Assembly (NCBI GenBank): GCA_030684355.1
Contig: JAUXTN010000238.1
Location: forward strand, 42,690 to 106,689
DNA from: Pseudomonadota bacterium
Lineage (GTDB): Bacteria; Myxococcota_A; UBA796; SXON01
Reading direction: 5' to 3'
DNA: 64,000 bases
The position numbers and the translations under genes are program-made. The notes under the pieces are model-generated. The model was not told where the DNA came from. It saw only the letters and a list, made by a program, of their open reading frames with translations, and ran no database searches. Shown in pieces: positions 52,814 through 60,891 of this stretch (positions are counted from its first letter, which is position 1; every line of letters begins with the position of its first letter).

Positions 52814-53259
52814 CTGGCGGTCATCCTTAGCTCGACAATCGTGACGACGTCCGCGACCGCCGAGCCATCGCGAACCTCGATGCGCACCGCGCGGCCCTCG
52901 GGGAAGGACGGCGCCGTCGCGACGACCGCCCTGGCCGCCGCGGACAGGTCCGACGCGAGCGCCGCGGCGACCGCGTCCTCCCGCAACGCCGCCGAGGCGC
53001 GGAAGTAGCCGGCGCACGGTGCCAGGTACACGATCGGCCGCTTGCCCTGCGCGAGTCGGAGCGCCCACCCGTGCTTCGCGCCGGACCAGGCCCACGTCTC
53101 CGTGAGCGGAGCGAAGCGGGTGGCCACCCGCGCGCGGACGGCGTCCCAATGCGGGGCGCACGCGCCGAGCGCGTCCGCGACCTCCTCCACGGCGGGCGGC
53201 CGGGCGCGGTCGCAGAAGACGGGCGCGGGGGGTGCCCCGGCGGGGGCGGTCTGGGTCAT
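52810..53259 (-). CDS. DUF3788-like protein
   Basis: 149 residues. 'AWSGAKHGWALRLAQGKRPI' and 'VYLAPCAGYFRASAAL' match the DUF3788 pattern (an aromatic-rich beta core of unknown activity). No signal peptide. ATG 53259 lies 62 bases after the transporter gene and its stop overlaps the hydrolase start, so the three form an operon. Function unknown; it may modify or sense a substrate imported by the transporter. Confidence 0.6.
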   Translation of the reverse strand: MTQTAPAGAPPAPVFCDRARPPAVEEVADALGACAPHWDAVRARVATRFAPLTETWAWSGAKHGWALRLAQGKRPIVYLAPCAGYFRASAALREDAVAAALASDLSAAARAVVATAPSFPEGRAVRIEVRDGSAVADVVTIVELRMTAR

Positions 53260-53321
53260 GGCGTGCCTCGGGTGGCAACATGCCACAAACGACAGCGGGC
53301 GATGGGCGTTCCCCGGTCGCC

Positions 53322-54629
53322 CTACGCCGCCCGGAGCTTCGCCACCGCCTGCCCGAGCGCCTCCCGCGTGAGCGGCGGGCGCGCCCACGCGTAGAGCCCG
53401 GCGACGAGCAGCACGACGCCCGGCACCGGCCCGATCAGGAGCCGGATCGCGAGCCGTGCCCCCTCGCCCTGCTCGGCCGCCCCCTCCAGGTACCCGGCGG
53501 CGCCGAGCGCGTTGCCCAGCACCCACAGCGCCACCGCCGTGGCCACCTGCTCGAGGAAGGTCATCATCCCGTAGAAGTCGCCCGTCCGGTCGGCGCCGCG
53601 CTCCAGGGTGTCCACCTCCACGACGTCGGGGAGCATCGACCACGGGAGCACGTGCGCCGCGGCCACGCCCGGCCCCGCGAGCACCCCGAGCACCAGCGCG
53701 GGCGTGGTCGCGCCCTCCGGGACGAGCGCGAGCCCCAGCAGCACGACCGCCCACGTCACCATCCCGACGGCGTACGCGCGGTGCTTCTGCACCCGGCCGG
53801 AGAGCCAGGCCACCGCGGGGATCGAGACCAGCGCCGAGAGTTGGATCGCCGCGAAGAGCGCGTCGAGGAGCTGGGGCGCGTGGAGGTGGTGCTGCACGTA
53901 GAAGGGGACCAGCGCGGAAAGCATCGCGATGGAGGCCCACGCGGACACGAATAGAAGCGCGACGCGACGGAAAGACACCGAGCGCAGCACCGCCCACGGC
54001 GGCGCCAGCGAGCCCGACGCCGCCACGGCGCGCCGGGCCACGCGGCCCCGGGTGGCGAGCCACGTCACGAGCAACGGCGGCGCGAGGAGCAGCGCGAGCA
54101 CCTCCCCTCCCAAGCGGAACCCCCCCGCCTTCACCAGCATGGGCATCGCGATGCCGGCGACGATCCCGCCCACCATCGACCAACCCATGCGGCTGGCGTT
54201 GAGCCTCGTGCGATCGTCGTAGTCGGTGGCGAGCGCGGGGGTGAGCGCCCCGTAGGGGATGACCGCCGCGGAGTACGCGGTGTTGTAGACCACGAGGAGC
54301 GCGCCGTAGCCCACCGCCGCCGCGACACCGGAGAGCGGGAGGCCGAACCAGATCGTGGCGAACACCAGGGCGAGCGGCACGGTCGCGCCCGCGATCCACG
54401 CGCGGGGCCGCCCCGTGCGGTCGACGAGCCGACCGATGACCGGGTCGATGACCGCATCCCAGATCTTCGCGACGAGGAGGACGCTGCCCGCGAGCGCCGG
54501 ATCCAGTTGCACCTCGTCGACGAGGAACTTGAGCAGGAAGAAGAGCATCGCCGTGTTGGCGATCGCGAACGAGAGCGCCCCGATGCCGTAGCCGTGGCGA
54601 ACATGGGCGGGAAGCTGGGGCATGTTCAT
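53322..54629 (-). CDS. GPH-type sugar:cation symporter (MFS_2)
   Basis: 435 residues with about 12 hydrophobic helices. 'AKIWDAVIDPVIGRLVDRT' is the signature loop of the glycoside-pentoside-hexuronide symporter family, and 'RTRLNASRMGWSMVGG' matches its second conserved segment. They import sugars or related solutes with Na+/H+. ATG 54629 (reads MNMPQLPAHV) has GGGAAGG upstream; the longer frame to 54683 is less likely. Operon with a DUF3788-like protein and an exported hydrolase. Substrate unknown. Confidence 0.82.
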   Translation of the reverse strand: MNMPQLPAHVRHGYGIGALSFAIANTAMLFFLLKFLVDEVQLDPALAGSVLLVAKIWDAVIDPVIGRLVDRTGRPRAWIAGATVPLALVFATIWFGLPLSGVAAAVGYGALLVVYNTAYSAAVIPYGALTPALATDYDDRTRLNASRMGWSMVGGIVAGIAMPMLVKAGGFRLGGEVLALLLAPPLLVTWLATRGRVARRAVAASGSLAPPWAVLRSVSFRRVALLFVSAWASIAMLSALVPFYVQHHLHAPQLLDALFAAIQLSALVSIPAVAWLSGRVQKHRAYAVGMVTWAVVLLGLALVPEGATTPALVLGVLAGPGVAAAHVLPWSMLPDVVEVDTLERGADRTGDFYGMMTFLEQVATAVALWVLGNALGAAGYLEGAAEQGEGARLAIRLLIGPVPGVVLLVAGLYAWARPPLTREALGQAVAKLRAA

Positions 54630-54751
54630 CCTTCCCGCGGGGCGACAGCACGCAGCATGCCACTCGGGCGCGTCGGACGCCACCGGCGGTGGACGCCGCC
54701 AGCGCGAACGTGTAAGCCTTCAAAGGCAGCCTTCAACGCTTCGGAGCCCTC

Positions 54752-55597
54752 ATGATCGCCGCCTTGCTCGCCGCGACCGCGCTCGCGGCCGACGGCCCCT
54801 CGATCTGGGGCCGCCAGGCGGTCGGCGTCGCGGGGTGGCCCACGGGCCTGCTCTCCAACACGCTCGTGGAGGGGCGTGTCCCGCTGCACCGCTCCGAGAG
54901 CGTGGTCTTCCACGACACGTACGGGGGCTTCGGCGCGCAAGCGATGGTGTCCCCGGCGTTCCTGCTCGTCGGGCCGCGGCTCACGTTCGCGCCGATCGAC
55001 GTGTTCGACGTGACCCTGAAGGGCGCCCATGCCTGGTACTTCGGCAACGGGCTGGGGCTCATGCCCTTCGACGCGGTCGGCGGCAGCTCCAGCAGCGCGC
55101 GCGACGCCCGCGCGGACGAGGGCGTCGCATCCGAGCTCTGGAGCGCCTCCGTCGAGCCCACCCTCAAGGGGAAGGTGTGGAAGATCGTCGTGTTCGACAC
55201 CTGGAGCATCGACTACCTCGTGTTCGAGCGCCCCGCGGGTGTCACCTCGCCCTACACGTACGAGCCGCTGCGCGACCTCGTGGTGGGGTGGAGCGACATC
55301 ACCTTCGAGCACCAGGCCGGCGTGCTCTACCAGGCCCTGCCCGGGGGCGACAAGCCGAGCCTGCGCTTCGGCCCGACCTTCCGCGACCGGTGGGCGCACG
55401 GCAGCGGAGACCGCAGCACGACGGTCGGCGCCCTCGTCGCGGCGCGGCCGGGCGTGAAGCCCGCGATCCCCACGATCGTCGGCATGGCGCTCTGGTACGT
55501 CGACGATCACGACTACGGCGGCGGCGTGCCGTTCCTCGCGGCGCAGGTGCGCTGGGACTTCGAGCGGGAGCTCGGCTCCGCGGAGAAGGCGCCGTGA
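54752..55597 (+). CDS. Putative outer-membrane beta-barrel protein
   Basis: 281 residues with a short signal ('MIAALLAATALAADGP'). Aromatic-alternating strands ('GAHAWYFGNGLGLMPFDAV', 'ITFEHQAGVLYQALPGG', 'VPFLAAQVRWDFERE', near the C-terminus) fit an outer-membrane barrel, but the usual C-terminal Phe is not present. Start ATG 54752 with CGGAGCCCTC upstream. Its stop overlaps the next GTG by 4 bp (GTGA), so it is coupled with the GNAT-like gene. Function unknown. Confidence 0.6.
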   Translation: MIAALLAATALAADGPSIWGRQAVGVAGWPTGLLSNTLVEGRVPLHRSESVVFHDTYGGFGAQAMVSPAFLLVGPRLTFAPIDVFDVTLKGAHAWYFGNGLGLMPFDAVGGSSSSARDARADEGVASELWSASVEPTLKGKVWKIVVFDTWSIDYLVFERPAGVTSPYTYEPLRDLVVGWSDITFEHQAGVLYQALPGGDKPSLRFGPTFRDRWAHGSGDRSTTVGALVAARPGVKPAIPTIVGMALWYVDDHDYGGGVPFLAAQVRWDFERELGSAEKAP

Positions 55598-56736
55598 CGG
55601 CGCGGGCACCGAGCCCTGGCCTTGCCGTCGAGCGCGTGCAGGGCCCCGACGAGATCCTGGCGTTCATGCACCGGGTGTACGCCGACGATCCCGCGTGGGT
55701 GCCCCCGGTGGACGCCTGGGTGCGCCGCCGGCTCGACCCCGCCCGCAACAGCTTCCTCCGGACCAACGAGCTCGAGCTCTACGTGGCCCGACGGGGCGGA
55801 GAGGTGGTCGGCACCATCTCGGCGTTGCGCGACCGGCTCCACGAGTCGCACCGCGGCGAGCCCGTGGCGTTCTTCGGCTGGTTCGAGTGTGTCGACGACC
55901 CCGAGGTCGCGCGCGCCCTCCTCGACCGCGCCGCTGAGCGGGCCCACGCGTGGGGCGCGACCATCCTCCGCGGCCCGCGGAACCTCACGCGGATCGAGGA
56001 GATGGGGCTCACGGTCGAGGGCCACGAGCACGCCCCGCCCATGTTCGCGGGGCACCACCCGGCCTGGTACCAGGCGCTCATCGAGGGCGCCGGGTTCACC
56101 AAGCACCACGACGTGTTGGCGTACCACGCGGATCTCTACGACGAGACCGGCACGCCCCGGCCGCTCCCCGCCCACCTGGAGGCCGCGGCGTCCGCCGTCG
56201 CCATCCCCGGCCTCGTGCTCCAGAACCCGCGGCTCCGCTCGCTCGGCCACGACATCGGGCTCGCCCACGAGGTCTTCGTGGACGCCTTCCGCGACGTCCC
56301 CGAGAACACGCCGATGCCGCGCGCCCAGTTCGTGGGGCTCGGCGGCGGGCTCGTCCTCCTCACCGACCGGCGCATGCTCCAGATCGCCACGGTCGACGGC
56401 AAGCCGGCGGGCTTCGCCCTGTGCTTCCCCGAGATGAACGAAGCCGTGCGCGCGGCCCGCGGGCGGGCATGGCCGCTGGGCGTGGCGAGGATCCTCGCGG
56501 CCACGCGGCGGATCCGCACCGCCAGCTTCAAGCTCATCGGGGTGATGCCGGCCTACCGCCACGCGGGCCTCCACGCGCTGCTCATCCGCGAGGCCATCGC
56601 GGGGGTGCGCGCCGCCGGCTACCAGCGCGTCGAGGGCTCGCTCATCGACGAGCGGAACAAGCCCATGCGCGCGGTCGTGGAGGGCGCGGGGATGTCCGTC
56701 TACAAGCGCTACCGGGTGTACGACCGGGTCCTCTGA
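55594..56736 (+). CDS. GNAT-like N-acyltransferase
   Basis: 380 residues from GTG 55594 (overlaps the previous stop). It reads as a two-part GNAT protein: residues about 10-180 and 240-380. 'TISALRDRLHESH' and 'PAYRHAGLHALLIREAIA' at about 320-340 correspond to the acetyl-CoA pyrophosphate-binding R/Q-x-x-G-x-G/A region. 'SLIDERNKPMRAVVEGAG' closes the fold. The size matches the two-domain GNAT group common in high-GC bacteria. Substrate unknown. Confidence 0.7.
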   Translation: MTARAPSPGLAVERVQGPDEILAFMHRVYADDPAWVPPVDAWVRRRLDPARNSFLRTNELELYVARRGGEVVGTISALRDRLHESHRGEPVAFFGWFECVDDPEVARALLDRAAERAHAWGATILRGPRNLTRIEEMGLTVEGHEHAPPMFAGHHPAWYQALIEGAGFTKHHDVLAYHADLYDETGTPRPLPAHLEAAASAVAIPGLVLQNPRLRSLGHDIGLAHEVFVDAFRDVPENTPMPRAQFVGLGGGLVLLTDRRMLQIATVDGKPAGFALCFPEMNEAVRAARGRAWPLGVARILAATRRIRTASFKLIGVMPAYRHAGLHALLIREAIAGVRAAGYQRVEGSLIDERNKPMRAVVEGAGMSVYKRYRVYDRVL

Positions 56737-56855
56737 CCCCGTCGACGCCCGCCGTTGGCGCGTTGTTTGCATCTGCCCCGTCGCGCGCCTAGCGTCGCGG
56801 AGTACATGTGTCCCTCTCCTCGCCCCGCCCTCCCCTCGTCTCGTCGAGCTCGAGC

Positions 56856-58169
56856 ATGAACGCCTCGGCGCCCCACCCCGCCTTCCAGCCCCCCGTGGAG
56901 ACCGCCCCCGCGGCCCCGCAGCTGCCCTACACCGTCCAGCGGGACGAGCCCCACCTCTTCGCCCGGGTGGCCGACCGGGTGGCCGCGTCCGCGCTGCGCG
57001 TCCGGCCGGGCCTGGGAAACCTGGATCTGGGCTCCGTGCTCGACGCGGCGCGCGCCCGGACCGGCCTCGTCGACTGGGGGGACGGCGGCTTCCAGGTCCC
57101 GCTCACCCGCCTCCTCGAGGAAGCTGCGAGCGGCGGCCTCTCCCCGCTCGGACGGTGCATCACCCAGCAGGTGGCGGTGTCCGCGGTGAGCAACCGCCTG
57201 TCGCTCTACGACTACGTGCGCCGGCACCCCGAGGTGCGGTCGATCCCCATCGAGCGGCCGATCTTCGTGGTGGGCTTCCCGCGCAGCGGCACCACCCTGC
57301 TGCAGAACCTGCTCGCGCTCGACCCCGACAGCCGCGCCCTCCGCTTCTGGGAGCTCCTGGCCCCGACCCCGACCCATGCCGACCCGACGCGCGACCGTTG
57401 GATCCGCCGCACCCGCGCCCGCGTGCTCGTCGGCGCGGCCTACCTCATGTCCCCCGAGCAGCGGGTCATCCACGAGGTGGGCGTCGACACCGCCGAGGAG
57501 TGCTGGCCCCTCTTCCAGACGCGGGCCAGCGCGCTGAACAACGACCTCATGAGCGGTTTCACCGGCTACGGCGACTGGTTGCTGGAGCAGGACATGGTGC
57601 CCGCCTATCGGGAGTACCGCCTGCAGCTCCAGGTGCTCGCCCACGGCCAGAGGGACAGCCGCTTCGTGCTGAAGTGCCCCGAGCACCTGTGGTTCCTCGA
57701 CGCCCTGCTCGAGGTCTTCCCCGACGCGCGCATCGTGTGGACCCACCGGGACCCCGTCGAGTGCATCGCGTCGTACTGCAGCATGGCGTCGCTCCAGATC
57801 CGCAACATGCGGGGCCGGGTGGATCGGCCGCGGCTCGGCGCGCACCTCTCGAGCCGCTTCCTGTCCGGGGTCGAGCGCGCGATGGCGGTCCGCGACCGGA
57901 TCGGGGGCGATCGGTTCTACGACGTGCCCTTCGAGCGGTTCGCGGCGGACCCCGCGGGGACCGTGCGCGAGATCGAGGCCTGGAGCGGCGCGCCGCCGTC
58001 GGCCGTGCGCGAGGCACGGGTCGAGGCGTACCTCCACGACCAGCGCGGCGACGGCCAGGGCAAGCACATCTACGGCGCCGAGCGCTTCTCGCTCGACGTG
58101 GCGGACCTCATGCGTCGCTTCCGCCCCTACATCGACCGCTACGAGATCCCCTGCCACTCGGCGGCTTGA
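56856..58169 (+). CDS. Sulfotransferase-family protein
   Basis: 437 residues from ATG 56856; GTG 56808 would add 16 residues. 'FVVGFPRSGTTLLQNLL' (137-153) is the PAPS 5'-phosphosulfate loop, and 'VWTHRDPVECIASYCS' (about 290) is the 3'-phosphate-binding helix. The residues between carry the substrate pocket. Family members transfer sulfate to lipid, sugar or small hydroxyl groups; some bacterial relatives act on other substrates. No signal peptide. Single gene. Confidence 0.82.
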   Translation: MNASAPHPAFQPPVETAPAAPQLPYTVQRDEPHLFARVADRVAASALRVRPGLGNLDLGSVLDAARARTGLVDWGDGGFQVPLTRLLEEAASGGLSPLGRCITQQVAVSAVSNRLSLYDYVRRHPEVRSIPIERPIFVVGFPRSGTTLLQNLLALDPDSRALRFWELLAPTPTHADPTRDRWIRRTRARVLVGAAYLMSPEQRVIHEVGVDTAEECWPLFQTRASALNNDLMSGFTGYGDWLLEQDMVPAYREYRLQLQVLAHGQRDSRFVLKCPEHLWFLDALLEVFPDARIVWTHRDPVECIASYCSMASLQIRNMRGRVDRPRLGAHLSSRFLSGVERAMAVRDRIGGDRFYDVPFERFAADPAGTVREIEAWSGAPPSAVREARVEAYLHDQRGDGQGKHIYGAERFSLDVADLMRRFRPYIDRYEIPCHSAA

Positions 58170-58206
58170 GCGGGCGCTACGGGGGTAGCTGAGTGTCCAC
58201 CCTCCA

Positions 58207-59142
58207 ATGCCCGGTTACGTGCACGGTATCGCACGCCTCGAACACATCGACACCGGGCGCATGGTCACGTTGCGCGCCCGCCACCTCGTCGGCCGCGCGC
58301 CGGACGCGGACCTGCGGTTCGACGCGCCGCGGATCTCCGCCCGGCACGCCGAGCTGTACTACCTGCCCGACGGCTGGTTCATCCGCGACCTCGGGAGCCG
58401 CAACGGCACCTGGGTGGACGGCGCCCCGGTCGCTCCGGGGGGCGACGTGACGCTGCGCGTCGGGAGCCGTATCGAGTTCGCGGGGCCGGGCTGCGCGTGG
58501 CGGCTCGCCTCGTCGGCGGCGCCGTACGCCGCGGCCGTGCCCCTCGACGGGGGCGCCCCCGTGGAGGAGGAGGACGGCGTCATCGCCCTCCCGGGGGGCG
58601 AGGCGCCCGTGTCGGTGGTCATCCACGACGCCCCGGAGGGGTGGCAGTGCCGCCGCGGTGACGACGATCGCGTCGCGCGAGACGGAGAGGTGGTGGAGGC
58701 GGGCGGCCGGCTGTGGCGGCTCTCGCTCCCCAGCGCCGTGATCTCCACGCTCGTCTCGCTCGAGGGGCCGCGGCCGGACGTCGTCCTCCGCTTCGTGGTG
58801 AGCCGGGACGAGGAGCACGTGGAGCTCACCGTCCTCTGGGGGGACCAGTCGTTCACGCCGCGGGCGCGCGCGCACGCCTACACGCTCCTGACGCTCGCCC
58901 GGCACCGCCTCGCCGACGAGCGGGAGGGGGTGATCCCGCCCGCGGAGCAGGGCTGGATCCACAAGGACGAGCTCTGCCGCCGGCTCCGGGTCGAGGCCAA
59001 CCTGCTCCACACGCACCTCTTCCGCGCTCGGCGACAGCTCGCGGACGCCGGGGTGCCCGGCACGGACGGGCTGTTCGAGCGCCGGCTCGACGCGGGGCAG
59101 CTGCGCATCGGCGTCGCGACGATCGAGGTCGTCACGGGGTAG
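58207..59142 (+). CDS. FHA-domain protein with C-terminal winged helix
   Basis: 311 residues. The FHA domain (5-100) has 'VGRAPDADLRF', 'ISARHAELYY' and 'RDLGSRNGTWVDG', the Gly-Arg, Ser-x-x-His and Asn-Gly signature for binding phosphothreonine. The middle is beta-rich. The C-terminal about 90 residues ('QGWIHKDELCRRLRVEANLL', 'RARRQLADAGVPGT') form a winged-helix, so it could couple a kinase signal to DNA. The PknK-like kinase gene about 1.7 kb downstream, on the other strand, is a possible partner. ATG 58207. Cytoplasmic. Confidence 0.78.
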   Translation: MPGYVHGIARLEHIDTGRMVTLRARHLVGRAPDADLRFDAPRISARHAELYYLPDGWFIRDLGSRNGTWVDGAPVAPGGDVTLRVGSRIEFAGPGCAWRLASSAAPYAAAVPLDGGAPVEEEDGVIALPGGEAPVSVVIHDAPEGWQCRRGDDDRVARDGEVVEAGGRLWRLSLPSAVISTLVSLEGPRPDVVLRFVVSRDEEHVELTVLWGDQSFTPRARAHAYTLLTLARHRLADEREGVIPPAEQGWIHKDELCRRLRVEANLLHTHLFRARRQLADAGVPGTDGLFERRLDAGQLRIGVATIEVVTG

Positions 59143-59322
59143 GGTCGACGGCCTGGCGCGTCCGAGCCGTTCGAACTGCAAGGGTCTGCAAGTGCAAGTT
59201 GGGCGTCGACGTGGGAAAGAGACGGGGCGCGGTGACAGCGACCCCACCTCCCACGGTCGTGCGCCGACGTTCAGCCGGTCCCAACTGTCCACAATCGCCG
59301 ATCGTTCGGCCACGGAGCCCTC

Positions 59323-60279
59323 ATGCGTGTCGCTTCCCTCTCGATGCTCGCCCTCGCGCTCGGCGCCCCCGCCCTGGCCGCGTCTCCCGGCCAGGCCGAC
59401 ATCTGCCACTGGGACGCTGACACCGCCTCGGTGATCACCGTGAGCGTCCGCGCGGTGCCCGCCCACGTGTCCAACCACGGCGACAGCTACGCGGCGCTCT
59501 ACTTCTTCGACGCGGACGGGGACGGCTACGGCGATGCCGCCGCCGAGACCGACCGCTGTCCCAACGAGGGCTTCGTCGCCAACAACACCGACTGCGACGA
59601 CACGGACGCGTCGGTGAGCCCAGGCGCGACCGAGGTCCCCTACGACGGCGTCGACAACGACTGCGCCGACGGCACGCGCGACGACGACCTCGACAACGAC
59701 GGCTTCCTCCTGGCCGACGACTGCGACGACACCGACGCGTCCGTCAACCCCGGCGCGGAGGATGTCTGTGACGACGGCGTCGACAACAACTGCGACGACA
59801 CCATCGACGAGAACTGCGCCGGGGACTGCCCGTGCTACACCACCGCCGACATCGACGCGGCGTACGCCGAGTACCTCGACACGCGCAACCACTACGCGGA
59901 CGCCAACTGGTCGAACGCGCAGTGCTACGAGTACGACTACGACTACGTCTCCGGTCCCTACTCGTACTCGGAGAACTCCACCCACCTGTACTTCGACGCC
60001 TTCAGCGGTGACATCTCCACCAACAGCTACTACTACGAGGCCTACGAGCGCTCCTGGTCCCGCTTCTACGGCGTCTCCTTCGAGCAGGACTGGAACGGCA
60101 GCCAGTACGCGCGCACCTACTGCAACGCCTACTCGAACGACTACAGCTACGACGGCACCACCTACACCAGCAACTGGCAGCAGAACTTCCTGGACGTGAC
60201 GGAGGCCGAGGCCGAGGCTTGTGAGGCGGTGGTGATCGCCTGGGCGGCTGACAACAGCATGACCTGCGCGTCCTACTGA
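59323..60279 (+). CDS. MopE-type metal-binding repeat secreted protein
   Basis: 318 residues. A signal ('LSMLALALGAPALAAS') is followed by two or three copies of the MopE-like motif ('NNTDCDDTDASVSPGATEV', 'DNDCADGTRDDD', 'DDCDDTDASVNPGAED', 'DGVDNNCDDTIDENC'), Asp/Asn/Cys-rich calcium or copper binding loops common in Myxococcota surface proteins. The last 130 residues are Tyr/Ser-rich ('YSYSENSTHLYFDAF', 'YSNDYSYDGTTYTSNW'). ATG 59323 with CGGAGCCCTC upstream. Exported; role unknown. Confidence 0.8.
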   Translation: MRVASLSMLALALGAPALAASPGQADICHWDADTASVITVSVRAVPAHVSNHGDSYAALYFFDADGDGYGDAAAETDRCPNEGFVANNTDCDDTDASVSPGATEVPYDGVDNDCADGTRDDDLDNDGFLLADDCDDTDASVNPGAEDVCDDGVDNNCDDTIDENCAGDCPCYTTADIDAAYAEYLDTRNHYADANWSNAQCYEYDYDYVSGPYSYSENSTHLYFDAFSGDISTNSYYYEAYERSWSRFYGVSFEQDWNGSQYARTYCNAYSNDYSYDGTTYTSNWQQNFLDVTEAEAEACEAVVIAWAADNSMTCASY

Positions 60280-60353
60280 TCCTCTCGCCGCAGTAGTACA
60301 GCGGCGCGCCCGCCGGGTGCGCCGCGCTCCGCCCCACCGCGAGGGTGTCACCG

Positions 60354-60878
60354 ATGAATCCGCGTTCGATCCTCCTCCCCCTCCTGGGCCTGGCGCTCGC
60401 CGGCAGCGCATGGGCGCTCCGGCCGTCGGACACGTCGGCTTCGGCCGGCGCCACTCCCACTGACGTGAACGCGACGCGCGTGCGAACGGCAGGCGAGGAA
60501 GGGCGGCCGGACGACAACGCGTCGCCGGACGATGCACGAACCGCCGGGGGCCGGCCGGAGAAGCTGCAGGCCTCTCGCGACGCGATCATGGACGCCCTCC
60601 ACGATCAGCTCGACGCTCTCGACGCGGAGGTCGGCCTCGACGACGCGCAGCGCGACCGGCTCGAGACCGTCCTCACCGAGGAGCGCACCCGCGGTTTCGA
60701 GGCGCTCGACGGGCTCCGGAGGGGCCCGGGCTCTGGCCAGCGGCCGCCCGACGGCAAGGTCATCGCCGCGACGATGCAAGCCTCGCGCACGCAGGCCGAC
60801 ACGGAGGCCCGCGCGGCCCTCGACGACACGCAGTACGCGGCGTGGCTGCGGATCAGGGAGCCGACCCCGCGTCGGTAG
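60354..60878 (+). CDS. Spy/CpxP-like periplasmic protein
   Basis: 174 residues. ATG 60354 starts a signal ('MNPRSILLPLLGLALAGSAW'). After a low-complexity linker, the C-terminal about 110 residues are helical with 'LGLDDAQRDRLETVLTEER'-like and 'DDTQYAAWL' patterns resembling the Spy/CpxP heavy-metal-resistance chaperones (LTxxQ type). The helices are clear but the family call is weak. The next gene is convergent, 13 bases away. Confidence 0.6.
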   Translation: MNPRSILLPLLGLALAGSAWALRPSDTSASAGATPTDVNATRVRTAGEEGRPDDNASPDDARTAGGRPEKLQASRDAIMDALHDQLDALDAEVGLDDAQRDRLETVLTEERTRGFEALDGLRRGPGSGQRPPDGKVIAATMQASRTQADTEARAALDDTQYAAWLRIREPTPRR

Positions 60879-60891
60879 ACCACCGGAGGTG

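Noticed and set aside
58177..60537. Long minus-strand frame over the FHA and MopE genes
   Set aside because: Valine/Gly-rich shadow of the Asp/Asn repeats on the plus strand.
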